Of a stretch of 64,000 bases of DNA, positions 35,370 to 44,550 are shown in pieces (within the stretch, counting starts at the first letter, position 1; every line of letters starts with the position of its first letter). Made by a program: the position numbers and the translations under genes. The DNA comes from Clostridia bacterium (GTDB lineage Bacteria > Bacillota > Clostridia > Peptostreptococcales > Anaerovoracaceae), in contig CAJTER010000020.1 in assembly GCA_910575405.1 (NCBI GenBank), positions 17,841 through 81,840 on the forward strand, written 5' to 3'. The notes beneath the pieces are model-generated. The model was not told where the DNA came from. It worked only from the letters and a program-made list of their open reading frames with translations, and searched no databases.

Positions 35370-37367
35370 TTAAATGTGATTTGCTACTTCATAAGCATCC
35401 CAAATACCGTACATGATATTGGCTACTTTCTTTGCGTCTCCCAGCAGATAAAGTTCCGGAATTTCAAATTCCAGCTCCTGGTATAGAGCGCTGTTTTCAT
35501 CATAACCTACCGCCAGAATCACGGAATCACAGCCTATCTTTTTTGTGCCCTCCGGTGTTTCCACAGCCAGCTCGGCACCGTCATACGAGGAAGCCTTGCT
35601 GCCTGTAAGCACTTCGATATGGCTATATGGGATGAGCCGCTCCAGCATCTCGCTGTTGGCATGGCATAAAGGGCCGTTGACTGCCAGCAGTTTTTCCAGA
35701 GCTTCCACAATCACAACTTTTTTGCCCTGCTGTGCCAGATACAGCGCGGTTTCACACCCTACAAGGCCGCCTCCTATGATAACAGCCTTCTCTCCTGCCT
35801 CTTTCTCTTCCGTCAGAACCTGCGCCGCAGTAAAGACTTTGCTGTCCTCTCCCAGGGAAACGATTTTCGGATTCGAACCGGTCGCAATAATAACCGCGTC
35901 AGCGTCAGCCGCGAGGACATCGTCTTTTGCCATGGTTTTATTCAAATGTATCGGAACGTCTAACTGCTCCAGGGTATGAACGTACCAGTCCGCCAGAGCA
36001 ATGTCATCTTCTTTGAATGAGGGAGCGCCTCCCGGAAGGAGATTTCCTCCAAGGCGTCTTCCCTTTTCAAACAGTTCCGGCTTGTGCCCCCTCATCGCCA
36101 GGACCCTCGCCGCTTCACATCCTGCAACTCCGCCGCCTATAATGGCAACCTTCTTTGGAGTAAAGATGGGATTCAGAGCCGCGGCTCGTTCTCTGCATGC
36201 CTGGGGATTTACCGCGCAGTTGAGGGCCGAATATTCCTGAATTCTTCCCATACATCCTTCGTGACAGGAAATACAGGGGCGGATATCCGCGCGTTTGCCT
36301 GCCCGCAGCTTGTTTACATAGTCCGGATCTGCCAGAAGCGGCCTGCCCAGGCTGATCATGTCGGTCATGCCCTGCTCAATCGCTTCCAGAGCCATATCCG
36401 GATCATCCATTCTGCCCGCGCAGATGATCGGCACATCTACGGTTTCCTTCATCAGCTTTGCGTAGGGGCGGTACAGGCCCTTTTCCTGATACATAGGAGG
36501 ATGGCTCCACCACCAGGAATCGTAGGATCCTACATCCGTATCCAGGGCGTCGTAGCCGTATTCGGTAAAAAGTTTTGCCGCCTCTTTTCCTTCCTCCAGA
36601 TCGCGCCCCTTTTCTTCAAATTCCTCTCCCGGAAGCGCTCCATCCCGAAAATCCTTGATAAAGCTCTTGGGGCTGTAACGAAGCGTAACCGGAAAATCCT
36701 GCCCGCAGGTCTTCTTTATTTCCTCCACAATCTCACGGGCAAAGCGAAGCCGGTTTTCCAAGCTGCCGCCGTATTCGTCCGCCCTTTGGTTGAAAAGGGC
36801 TATGGCAAACTGGTCGATGAGATAGCCTTCATGGACCGCGTGGATCTGGACTCCGTCAAAGCCTGCCCTCTTTGCGTTGTACGCGCCTTTGCCAAACTGC
36901 TCTACAATCGTATGTATTTCCTCTTTGGTCAGTTCCCTGCAGGTTTTGTCCAGCCACCTGTGAGGAATAGATGACGGCGCCACAGGCGGGAATTCGCCCA
37001 GGTTGGTGGGAATGGTAACTCTTCCGAAACCGCCCGACATCTGCAGGAAGATCTTTGCCCCGTAAGCGTGGATTCGCTCGGTCAGTTCCCTGCTGGTACG
37101 GACAAACTGAACCGGATTGTAAGTCGGACATGGGCAGTTGGGCATGGCGTGTTCCTCCACCTCATTGTCCACAAAGGTTACGCCGGTAATAATCAGGCCT
37201 GTTCCGCCCTTTGCTCTGGCTGTATAATAGTCAATTCCTCTCTGATTAAAGCCGCCCTCCGCATCGGCAAGCCCCAGGGGCCCCATGGGAGCCATTGCAA
37301 ACCGGTTTTTAATCCGGCAGCTTCCGATGGTGACCGGTGTAAAGAGTTTTTCGTATTTGAAGCTCAT
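35370..37367 (-). CDS. NADH:flavin oxidoreductase with C-terminal FAD/NAD(P) domain (2,4-dienoyl-CoA reductase/BaiCD type)
   Basis: 665 residues. An old-yellow-enzyme FMN barrel (NRFAMAPMGPLGLADAEGGF, GVQIHAVHEGYLIDQF) spans residues 1-330. Then comes an Fe-S cysteine set (CISCHEGCMGRI ... CAVNP) near 350 and two dinucleotide folds (VAIIGGGVAGCEAARVLAMR; AVIIGGGLVGCETALYLAQQ). The family reduces enoate or dienoyl substrates anaerobically, and includes bile-acid and cinnamate reductases; which one applies is not decidable. It is single, divergent from a TetR gene, with a 42-bp palindrome between them. Confidence 0.9.
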   Translation of the reverse strand: MSFKYEKLFTPVTIGSCRIKNRFAMAPMGPLGLADAEGGFNQRGIDYYTARAKGGTGLIITGVTFVDNEVEEHAMPNCPCPTYNPVQFVRTSRELTERIHAYGAKIFLQMSGGFGRVTIPTNLGEFPPVAPSSIPHRWLDKTCRELTKEEIHTIVEQFGKGAYNAKRAGFDGVQIHAVHEGYLIDQFAIALFNQRADEYGGSLENRLRFAREIVEEIKKTCGQDFPVTLRYSPKSFIKDFRDGALPGEEFEEKGRDLEEGKEAAKLFTEYGYDALDTDVGSYDSWWWSHPPMYQEKGLYRPYAKLMKETVDVPIICAGRMDDPDMALEAIEQGMTDMISLGRPLLADPDYVNKLRAGKRADIRPCISCHEGCMGRIQEYSALNCAVNPQACRERAAALNPIFTPKKVAIIGGGVAGCEAARVLAMRGHKPELFEKGRRLGGNLLPGGAPSFKEDDIALADWYVHTLEQLDVPIHLNKTMAKDDVLAADADAVIIATGSNPKIVSLGEDSKVFTAAQVLTEEKEAGEKAVIIGGGLVGCETALYLAQQGKKVVIVEALEKLLAVNGPLCHANSEMLERLIPYSHIEVLTGSKASSYDGAELAVETPEGTKKIGCDSVILAVGYDENSALYQELEFEIPELYLLGDAKKVANIMYGIWDAYEVANHI

Positions 37368-37386
37368 ATTGGCACCTCCATTTTTT

Positions 37387-37428
37387 ATAGAATTAGTTCA
37401 CCGAATATATTCATCGAATTAATTCTAT
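37387..37428. promoter_or_regulatory. Probable TetR operator between flavin oxidoreductase and TetR genes
   Basis: A 42-bp palindrome: outer arms ATAGAATTA/TAATTCTAT are exact and the centre GAATATATTC is self-complementary, with a few mismatches between. It lies 20 nt upstream of the oxidoreductase start. Confidence 0.75.
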
Positions 37429-37514
37429 CACATTTAAGTTTGCGTTGCAATCTTTTTTGTTCTCAGTTACAATAGTTTTAAAAACCAGTTGTTTTCTAGG
37501 AAAGGAACCATCGT

Positions 37515-38096
37515 ATGAAAAAAAAGCTTACCAGCAGGGACAGGCAAGCCATTGCCACGAAGAAAAAAATATACGATACAGGCGTCAGTCTGCTTCAGCA
37601 ATACGGCTTTGATGGAGTAAATGTAAGCCAAATCGTGAAAAAAGCGGGCGTTTCAGTGGGGACCTTTTATCACTATTATACATCCAAGCTGGATCTGTTC
37701 ATGGAGCTTTACAAAACAGCGGACACTTACTATGAAGAGGAAATCGCAGAGCAGGCAAAGACGCTTCCCTACCGGGAAAAAATCATCTTCTTTTTTCGGG
37801 AATACGGCCTGCTGGCTGAAAAAAACGGCGTGGAGCTGACCCGCAAAATGTACGTAGCCGGCAACACCTTATTTCTCGGACGCACGGAAGGCATGCACCA
37901 GGTGCTCCTGGACATCATCCAACAGGAGCAGGAGGAAGAGACTTCCGATATAAAAGACGTGAAAAAAACACCCCGGGAAACGGCAGATGATCTGTTTCTC
38001 ATCGCCCGGGGCGTTATCTTTGACTGGGCTCTCAGGAATGGAGCATATGATTTGCAGGAAAAGATGGAAGCCATGTTGAGGGTTTATCTTGGATGA
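37515..38096 (+). CDS. TetR family regulator
   Basis: 193 residues with GGAAAGGAACC upstream of the ATG. The helix-turn-helix is YGFDGVNVSQIVKKAGVSVG then TFYHYYTSKLDLF (residues 27-60). The remainder is a helical ligand domain with the acidic insert EQEEETSDIKDVKKT. Its position across a palindrome from the flavin oxidoreductase indicates that it represses that gene and perhaps itself. Confidence 0.92.
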   Translation: MKKKLTSRDRQAIATKKKIYDTGVSLLQQYGFDGVNVSQIVKKAGVSVGTFYHYYTSKLDLFMELYKTADTYYEEEIAEQAKTLPYREKIIFFFREYGLLAEKNGVELTRKMYVAGNTLFLGRTEGMHQVLLDIIQQEQEEETSDIKDVKKTPRETADDLFLIARGVIFDWALRNGAYDLQEKMEAMLRVYLG

Positions 38097-38329
38097 AGGC
38101 CTGATGAAGAGCTATAGTTACACCTAATTCTTCAAGGCTTCCCGGCCACCTACCACGTATCACAAGCTCAATTAAGCGCCTTAAAGCCACTTCGCCTGTC
38201 ATAGCGGGCACAAGTTCACCCCTGCGCCGCTGTGCAGAATGCTATTCCGTATTATTCTGCAATTCTATTCCGTGTGATTTTTATTTTTCAACCCGTATAA
38301 TTTTGAAGTTTTATACTCTCTATATGCTT

Positions 38330-39118
38330 TTATTTCAGCACCGTATTTTCAATATACGCTTGAATTGCCCCATTGTCCTTTGAAAAGATTCCGCTGTCCA
38401 CTGCCGCGCCTGCTGCGCAGGCTCTTATAAAGGCCACAGACTGGGTATACTGTGAGCGATCCATGGAAGCAGACTGAGAAACTGGATAAATTTGCTTTCC
38501 GCTCAGATCATATCGTTCCAGGAAGGTTCCCACTGTCATAGGAGCGGTATGCCACCAAATCGGGTAACATAAGACAATTTTTTCATATTGTGCGACTGAC
38601 GCCAAGGGCGCTTTAATAGGAGGTCTCGCGTTAGTATCCGCCTCTGTCTTCGCACCTCCGTAGGCAGTTTCGTTATAATCGGTACTATATGGTGTTTCTC
38701 TTTCAATTCGGAAAGCATCCGCTCCTGTCTGGTTGATAATATTTTGGGCAATCCGTTCGCTGGTTCCGCTCCAGGAAAAATAAGCGACCAGGATCTTGCC
38801 CTCATCTGATGGATCCGGTGTTGGAGTTGGCTGTGGTTCCGGTGCCGGAGTGGGGTTTGTCTGCCCCGTGCTGCCAGTTTCTCCAATTGTTCTCAGCCAG
38901 CTGCGAATTTCCGCCGTGCTGCCTGTTCCTGCCGTATAGCCTGTTTTAAATTTTGCCCCTTTACAGGATTTTCTCAGATCGGAAAGGCTTTCGCTGATAT
39001 CGCTTCCTCCGCTGGTGCAGAATGGAATGACAGTTTTGCCTCTCATGTTGTACTTTTCAAGGAATGTATTGACAACTCTCGGCGTGCTGTGCCACCAAAT
39101 GGGATATTCTTCTGTCAA
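38330..39118 (-). CDS. Tandem flavodoxin-like protein, 5' truncated
   Basis: 262 residues from a TTG at 39118. The first 80 residues are only the second half of a flavodoxin domain (EEYPIWWHSTPRVVNTFLEK, TVIPFCTSGGSDISESLSDL). A Pro/Thr-rich linker (PAPEPQPTPTPDP) then leads to a complete flavodoxin with FMN loop FSWSGTSERIAQNI and CYPIWWHTAPMTVGTFLERY. The missing first half should precede TEEYPIWWH; upstream DNA is AT-rich and noncoding, so a deletion or insertion removed it. The stop-to-start context gives no good ribosome site, and expression is doubtful. Confidence 0.75.
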   Translation of the reverse strand: MTEEYPIWWHSTPRVVNTFLEKYNMRGKTVIPFCTSGGSDISESLSDLRKSCKGAKFKTGYTAGTGSTAEIRSWLRTIGETGSTGQTNPTPAPEPQPTPTPDPSDEGKILVAYFSWSGTSERIAQNIINQTGADAFRIERETPYSTDYNETAYGGAKTEADTNARPPIKAPLASVAQYEKIVLCYPIWWHTAPMTVGTFLERYDLSGKQIYPVSQSASMDRSQYTQSVAFIRACAAGAAVDSGIFSKDNGAIQAYIENTVLK

Positions 39119-39362
39119 GTATGGACTAAAAAAAATTTATTTTTTTCGCTTTTATTATATCCTCAAATCCCACAGTAGGGAATTGCATAAATAGTTACGC
39201 AGTTGTAACCTAAAGGTTATTACTATCAAGAAGCAATTACTTTCCTCAAACTTATCTTACCTTTACCATTGCTGAATGTCTAATACTTATTCCGACTTCT
39301 TTGCCATGCTTTAAAAGCATATTTTAAATATCCAGTTGATAAGAACCTTTCTCCCATTCCTG

Positions 39363-39714
39363 CTATCTGCTTGCTTCCAGTTTCATTGCAAAATCTCTGT
39401 ATATTTCATCATCTGCCCACTTTGCATAATCTTTAATGTCGATCAGTTCTTTCAAGTCGTAGATTTTGACACGCATCATCTGTTCTATCTTTTCCGGGCT
39501 GTACTCTCCCCGTTCTGTCAGTTTTGCCGTCAACTTCTCACGGATTTCTTCCTGCAGGCTCTGCGGCATTACTGAAATATAGTAAGGCGGCACATACGGC
39601 ACGTCCAAGTATAAACCCCCGTATCAGGATTTTTGCCTCACTCTGCTTTTCCTCACTGATTAACCCTGTCAGTCCGTCAAAGAAACGAACCAACTCCCTC
39701 TTTGTAAAGCCCAT
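39363..39714 (-). pseudogene. Small recombinase-associated protein of unknown function, frameshifted
   Basis: The ATG at 39714 opens MGFTKRELVRFFDGLTGLIS and reads to FILG. There one extra G (near 39602) shifts the frame; the rest continues as VPYVPPYYISVMPQSLQEEI and EKIEQMMRVKIYDLKELIDI to the stop at 39363. I know no function for this family, which I associate with clostridial mobile elements. It lies about 100 bp beyond the truncated recombinase gene on the same strand. Confidence 0.65.
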
Positions 39715-39817
39715 CTTTATATACTCCTGTCTAATGTCAAAAGCAGGACTGTATCAGCGGTATGCAAACGGATCTTTCGTTTTCAGAGCCAATATAGTCC
39801 TGCCTAAAACCTATATT

Positions 39818-41137
39818 TTATTTTGTTAAAGTCATGCTGTTTGTGGAATGTCCCTCAAACTTCCAGACTATCTCAATCCTGTCCCCCGGATAGACGATGA
39901 CCTTTTCTATCAGCTTTTCTTTCATCTCCTCTGTCAGCTCTTCCTCTTCCAGAAATGCCATAGCCTGGTCTGCTTTCCTTTCGGGGCCTTGCTGTTCGGT
40001 TTCCTCTTCTTCCTGTGCCTGCCGGAGAGCTGCAAGCTCTTCTTCCATCTTCTCCATATCGGCATCATACTGTTTCTTCTCATTCAGGAAAAACTCTCTT
40101 TCCAGTTTTCCGTCAGCGTATTTATCATACAGTGCAATCCAGCTTTTTTGTGCCGCCTCTATCGAGCGCATTGTGGCATTGATCCTGTCACTGACGGATA
40201 AAGGGGAATTTCTCTTTATGGCCTGCCTTGACAGCTTATCATGGTCAAGAAATATCTCCGCCTCCCTTTTGACGGACGCAAGCACCGCCATATCCGCATC
40301 ATGCTTGTTTATCTCAATGTCCCTGCAATCGGAATCGGTCTTGAATGACCGCTGTTTGCAGAAGATGGTGCCGTAGTGGGCATTGAACAACGCCCTGCCA
40401 CAGCAGCCGCAGTAATAGATATTCTTCATTTTCCTGCTTTCCGCCGCTTTCTGCTGTTTCAGGGAGGATACCGCCCTGATGTACTGCGGATAAGTGATGA
40501 CAGGCTCATGGGTGTTTTCCACCCTTACCCATTCCTCTTTGGGGCGGCTTACCTGCTTTCCCCCGACTGAATCCAGCTTTGTCTTTAGCTGCACCATTGT
40601 CCCGGTATATTTTTCGTCCCGTATGATGGCTTCTATCTTGCCTGCCGTCCAGTAACAGGGCTTTCCCCTGTTTTTCCACTGCCTTGTGTCTCCTCTGGAA
40701 CGGTACAGTTCTGACGGGCAGGGTATTCCCCTGTCATTCAGCGCCTTTGCTATCAGTGTCGTTCCGGTTCCGGCTATCTTCATGTCAAAGATTTCCTTTA
40801 CAACCGCCGCTTCTTCCGGTTCTATGACCAGCTTGTGCTTATCTTCCTCCGATTTCCGGTAGCCGTACAGGGCGCAGTTTGAATTGTACTGCCCCTGCTC
40901 CGCCATGCGCTGCCATGCAATCCGCTGTTTCCTTGACATTTCCCTGCTGTAATAGTCATAGATCAGGTTCTTGAACGCCACGTCCAGACCTCCGGTTGTG
41001 CCGTCCGCAAGCTCCGCACTGTCGTAGTTGTCATTTACGGAAATGAACCGCACCCCCATAAACGGGAATAGCTGTTCCAGATAATTCCCCAATTCCACAT
41101 AGTCCCTGCCGAACCTTGAGAAGTCTCCTTGTGTCAA
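39818..41137 (-). pseudogene. Large serine recombinase, N-terminus missing
   Basis: 439 residues. It begins inside the resolvase domain (DFSRFGRDYVELGNYLEQLF) and continues through the recombinase domain (NALYGYRKSEEDKHKLVIEP), zinc ribbon (YCGCCGRALFNAHYGTIFCK) and coiled coil. The first ~70 residues, including the catalytic serine segment Y-x-R-x-S, are absent. The break coincides with the sequence TTAGTTGACACA on the minus strand (41141-41130). It is therefore catalytically dead and marks the edge of an older element. Confidence 0.85.
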
Positions 41138-41141
41138 CTAA
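41130..41141 (+). repeat. Left copy of a 12-bp inverted repeat bracketing 22.8 kb
   Basis: TGTGTCAACTAA here is matched exactly, in inverse orientation, at 63895-63906. This copy abuts the truncated end of a recombinase gene. Confidence 0.5.
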
Positions 41142-41156
41142 ACACCAAATTTTTTA

Positions 41157-41207
41157 CGGATGCCAGAGGCGGCCAATAGGTCTTTCCCAGACCGCCTCCG
41201 GCATCCG
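41157..41207. repeat. Long stem-loop beside the last recombinase
   Basis: CGGATGCC-A-GAGGCGG pairs with CCGCCTC-C-GGCATCCG, a 15-bp stem with one mismatch, with an inner GGTCT/AGACC alternative. It lies 25 nt past the stop of the recombinase at 41233. It could end transcription or form part of an attachment region. Confidence 0.6.
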
Positions 41208-41232
41208 CTTTATCGTGAGGTAGAAACCCTTA

Positions 41233-42828
41233 TCAGTTGTCATGTCCCTGCATATCAAACACATCCCGGAACTTCCAGACGATCTCGATATCGGAGGGAG
41301 AGGACACCAGCACTTCCTTGATGAATGTCTGCGCCAGTTCCGCCGTCAGTTCCGTGGCCCCGGCAAAGGAAGTGAACACATCGTCCTCTTGCGCCTTATC
41401 CTGAAAGGCCTGCCGCTCCAGTCCAGATAAAAGCTGTTCCTGTGCCTCCTGTTCGGCTTTGGCGGCGGCGAGTTTACTGTCAATGTCCGCCCGCTGTTTC
41501 AGGTAGGCGTCCTTTGCCAGCGCCCCGCCACTGAAATTCTCATAGACCCTAAACTTCTCCTGCCTGTACCGTTCCTGCTGTTGCTCCAGCTTTTGAAGTT
41601 CCACAAGACAGGCCGCGATGCGTTCCTTGCGGGTCAGCATCAGGGAGGACTTCTGCTTTTTCTGCTCCTGGCACATCGCCAGCATCTGCATGACTGCCCG
41701 GAACACAATGCCCTCGATCTCTTTCTCCGCAAACAGTTTCCCTTTCGGGCAATCGCTGGCTTCGTCCGCCTTGCTCTTGGTGCATCGGTAGTAGTATCCA
41801 GCGGAACTGTGGACCCGGCTCAACGTCCTATGGCAGTTGCCGCACTTGAGAAGCCCTTTCAATGGGTATTCCTGCGGTGTCCCGCTGGCCCGCCTGGGTC
41901 TCTGCCGGATGATCTCCTGCACCCGGTCAAAGTCCGCCTTGCTGATGATGGCGTCATGCGCCCCTTCATAGATGATCCAGTCAGCCTTATCCTGCGGGAC
42001 GGTTCGCTTTTCATGGAGGCTGGCCTTATACCGCTTGCGCCCCACCAGCGCCCCGGTGTACTCATACTGGTGGAGGATGTTCAGCACCGTGGCCGCCGTC
42101 CAGCCGTTCTTTTCAGAGGCTTTGCGGAACCGTCCGCTCCCCGGATTTTTCAGCCGGAAGTAGGCACCGGGGGTCAGGACGCCCTCGCTGTTCAGCCTGC
42201 GGGCGATGGCGGTACTGCCCATCCCCTGCAAGGTCATATCGAAGATACGCTGCACCACCGCCGCCGAGTCCCCGTCTATCACCAGCTTGTTCCGGACCGT
42301 GGGGTGGAACCGGAAGCCATAGGGAGCGAAGCTGCCTATGTATTTGCCCTGCTTCATCATGATGATCTTCGCCGTGGTGGTCTTGACGGACAGGTCCTTG
42401 CTGTACGCCTCATAGATGATGTTCCGCAGGACCACATCCATGCCGGAGGTCATGCCCTTGTAATCATCGCTGTCATAGCCGTCATTGACGGAGAGGTAGC
42501 GGACACCGAGGAAGGGAAAGACGCACTCCAGATAGTTACCCATCTGGGTGTAGTCCCGGTGGCATCTGGAAAAATCCTTCGTCACCATCACATTGATGGC
42601 CCCGGTGCGAAGCTCCTTCATCAGCGCCTGGAACTGCGGGCGGTCCGTGTTGGTCCCGGTGTACCCATCGTCCACGAACTCCGTCCGGGGCGCATTTTTC
42701 AGTTGGGGATGCCGGTCTAAAAATTGATGGATCAGCTCCCGCTGGTTGCCGATGCTGTCGCTCTCGGCTTTCCCGTCCCCGTCCGCCAGGGAAAGGCGGA
42801 TATAAATGCCCACCCGTTGATCAGTCAT
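41233..42828 (-). CDS. Large serine recombinase 3 of the triple cluster
   Basis: 531 residues. The resolvase domain has the catalytic segment GIYIRLSLADGDGKAESDSI near residue 7 and the later DFSRCHRDYTQMGNYLECVF. The recombinase domain contains GVLTPGAYFRLKNPGSG. The zinc ribbon CGNCHRTLSR...CTKSKADEASDC follows, then a coiled coil (LEQQQERYRQEKFRVYENFS). It is the recombinase nearest the presumed left end. Its start overlaps the next gene by 8 nt. All catalytic parts look intact. Confidence 0.95.
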   Translation of the reverse strand: MTDQRVGIYIRLSLADGDGKAESDSIGNQRELIHQFLDRHPQLKNAPRTEFVDDGYTGTNTDRPQFQALMKELRTGAINVMVTKDFSRCHRDYTQMGNYLECVFPFLGVRYLSVNDGYDSDDYKGMTSGMDVVLRNIIYEAYSKDLSVKTTTAKIIMMKQGKYIGSFAPYGFRFHPTVRNKLVIDGDSAAVVQRIFDMTLQGMGSTAIARRLNSEGVLTPGAYFRLKNPGSGRFRKASEKNGWTAATVLNILHQYEYTGALVGRKRYKASLHEKRTVPQDKADWIIYEGAHDAIISKADFDRVQEIIRQRPRRASGTPQEYPLKGLLKCGNCHRTLSRVHSSAGYYYRCTKSKADEASDCPKGKLFAEKEIEGIVFRAVMQMLAMCQEQKKQKSSLMLTRKERIAACLVELQKLEQQQERYRQEKFRVYENFSGGALAKDAYLKQRADIDSKLAAAKAEQEAQEQLLSGLERQAFQDKAQEDDVFTSFAGATELTAELAQTFIKEVLVSSPSDIEIVWKFRDVFDMQGHDN

Positions 42829-44536
42829 CGCCGCCCGCCTCCTTTATCTGCTCCACGCACTCCAGCATGGCGTAAAATACATCGTTGTAGTTGAACACGA
42901 CCTCGATACGGCTCCCGCCGTAGACAAGCACCTTCTCGATTATCGCGTCCACAAGCTCCTGCGTCAATCCTGTCATCCCGGCAGCGCCCCGCATCATGGT
43001 GAGCCATTTGTTGTCCGGGGAGATGGACGCCAGGAACCGCTCCCGGCGCTCCACGGCCTCGTCCAAAAGGCGGTTCAGAGCTTCGTACTGCTCCTCATAG
43101 GTCTGCTTGGCAAAGGCGAATTCCTCCTCGTTCAGGATGCCCTCGACATAGCTCTCATACAGCCCCGCCCGTTTCTTTTTCAGGGCGTTCAGCCGGAGCT
43201 TGACGCTTGCCACCGCCGCCTTGTGCTTCTCCCGGACGCTTGCCTCGCCGGAGCCGCCCTGCATGGCAAGCAGGAGCCTCTCATAGTCCAGCGCCACCTG
43301 AAGCTGGTCCCGGATGGCATTGAACACCTTCTCGTTGAGGGCGTCCTGCCGGATGAAGTGGTTAAAACAGGTTGCGTGACCCCGCCGCACATGGGTACTG
43401 CAATCATAAACACCCCGGAAGGTCACATTTTTGCATCCGCAGATACGCTGCCGCTTGTAGTACATCCGCTTTCCGCAGTCGGCGCAGAATATCTTCCCGG
43501 CAAAGAGGTCGATCATGCCCGCCCGGATGTCCGCCGACCACTCCATAGCGGTCTCCCGGTGGGCGCTGTCCTCCCGCATCTGCCGCTCCACCGCCTCAAA
43601 GTCCGAGACAGAAACGATGGGCGGGTGGGCATCGGAGACAACGATCCAGTTATCTTTTTCTGTGAGCCGTTTTTTCAGCCCTTTGTAGAGCGCCGTTTCG
43701 GACTTCCCACAGATCATCTCCCCAATATACGCCCGGTTTTGCAGGATGCCCCGGATGGTGGAGGGACACCAGCCCTCGCCCTGGATGTTGCCGCCGTTCC
43801 GGGTGCCGGCCCTGCGCTTGTGCCGCTCCGGGCTTTCTATACCCCCGGCCTTCAACCGCTCAACGATGGTGTAGACCGGTACCTCCCGCAGTTTCCACTC
43901 AAATATCTGCCGGACAACAGCGGCGGCTTCTTCATCCACCACATAGGCGGTCTTATCCTCGTTCCAGAGATAGCCATAGGGGAGGTTGCGGTTCCGAAAG
44001 ATCCCCGTCTCCATCTGCGCCCGGAGTGCCGTGGAGACCTTCTTGGAGATGTCCCGTGAATACATGGCGTTCACCAGGTTTTGCAGGCTCACCGACAGGG
44101 ACTCCATTGCGTTGCCGCAGGTGAAGTTGTCGAAATTCTCTTTCACGGAGATGAACCGTGTCCCCAGAGCTGGGAAAATCTTCTCCAGATAGTTGCCAGT
44201 CTCCACATAGTCGCGCCCGAACCTGCTGAGGTCACGGATCACGATGCACTGGACTTTCCCCGTCCGCACATCGTCCATCAGGCGGTTCCATGCCGGACGG
44301 TCGAACACGATCCCCGTCCTGCCGTTGTCCGAGTAGACCTCCGCGAGCCGGAGGTAAGGGCATCCGTCCAGATAGTCCTCGCAGACAGCGATCTGATTTT
44401 GCAGGGAGTTCCCGTCATCGTCCTTGCCGCTGTTCTCCACCGACAGGCGGGCATAGATGGCGGTGGGGAGCGCCGCTGTTTCCTTTTTCACTTCTGCCAC
44501 AGGCTGGGCCTGTGCTTTTCTGCTCTTTCGTGCCAT
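42821..44536 (-). CDS. Large serine recombinase 2 of the triple cluster
   Basis: 571 residues, with a Lys/Gln-rich N-terminal extension of about 25 residues before TAIYARLSVENSGKDDDGNS. DLSRFGRDYVETGNYLEKIF and FISVKENFDNFTCGNAMESL follow. The recombinase domain carries GGIESPERHKRRAGTRNGGN. The zinc ribbon (FCADCGKRMYYKRQRICGCK) has extra Cys and His residues. It is translated in step with the downstream recombinase (8-nt overlap). Several clostridial integrative elements need more than one such protein for excision and insertion. Confidence 0.95.
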   Translation of the reverse strand: MARKSRKAQAQPVAEVKKETAALPTAIYARLSVENSGKDDDGNSLQNQIAVCEDYLDGCPYLRLAEVYSDNGRTGIVFDRPAWNRLMDDVRTGKVQCIVIRDLSRFGRDYVETGNYLEKIFPALGTRFISVKENFDNFTCGNAMESLSVSLQNLVNAMYSRDISKKVSTALRAQMETGIFRNRNLPYGYLWNEDKTAYVVDEEAAAVVRQIFEWKLREVPVYTIVERLKAGGIESPERHKRRAGTRNGGNIQGEGWCPSTIRGILQNRAYIGEMICGKSETALYKGLKKRLTEKDNWIVVSDAHPPIVSVSDFEAVERQMREDSAHRETAMEWSADIRAGMIDLFAGKIFCADCGKRMYYKRQRICGCKNVTFRGVYDCSTHVRRGHATCFNHFIRQDALNEKVFNAIRDQLQVALDYERLLLAMQGGSGEASVREKHKAAVASVKLRLNALKKKRAGLYESYVEGILNEEEFAFAKQTYEEQYEALNRLLDEAVERRERFLASISPDNKWLTMMRGAAGMTGLTQELVDAIIEKVLVYGGSRIEVVFNYNDVFYAMLECVEQIKEAGGDD

Positions 44537-44550
44537 TTTCTCTCTCCTTC

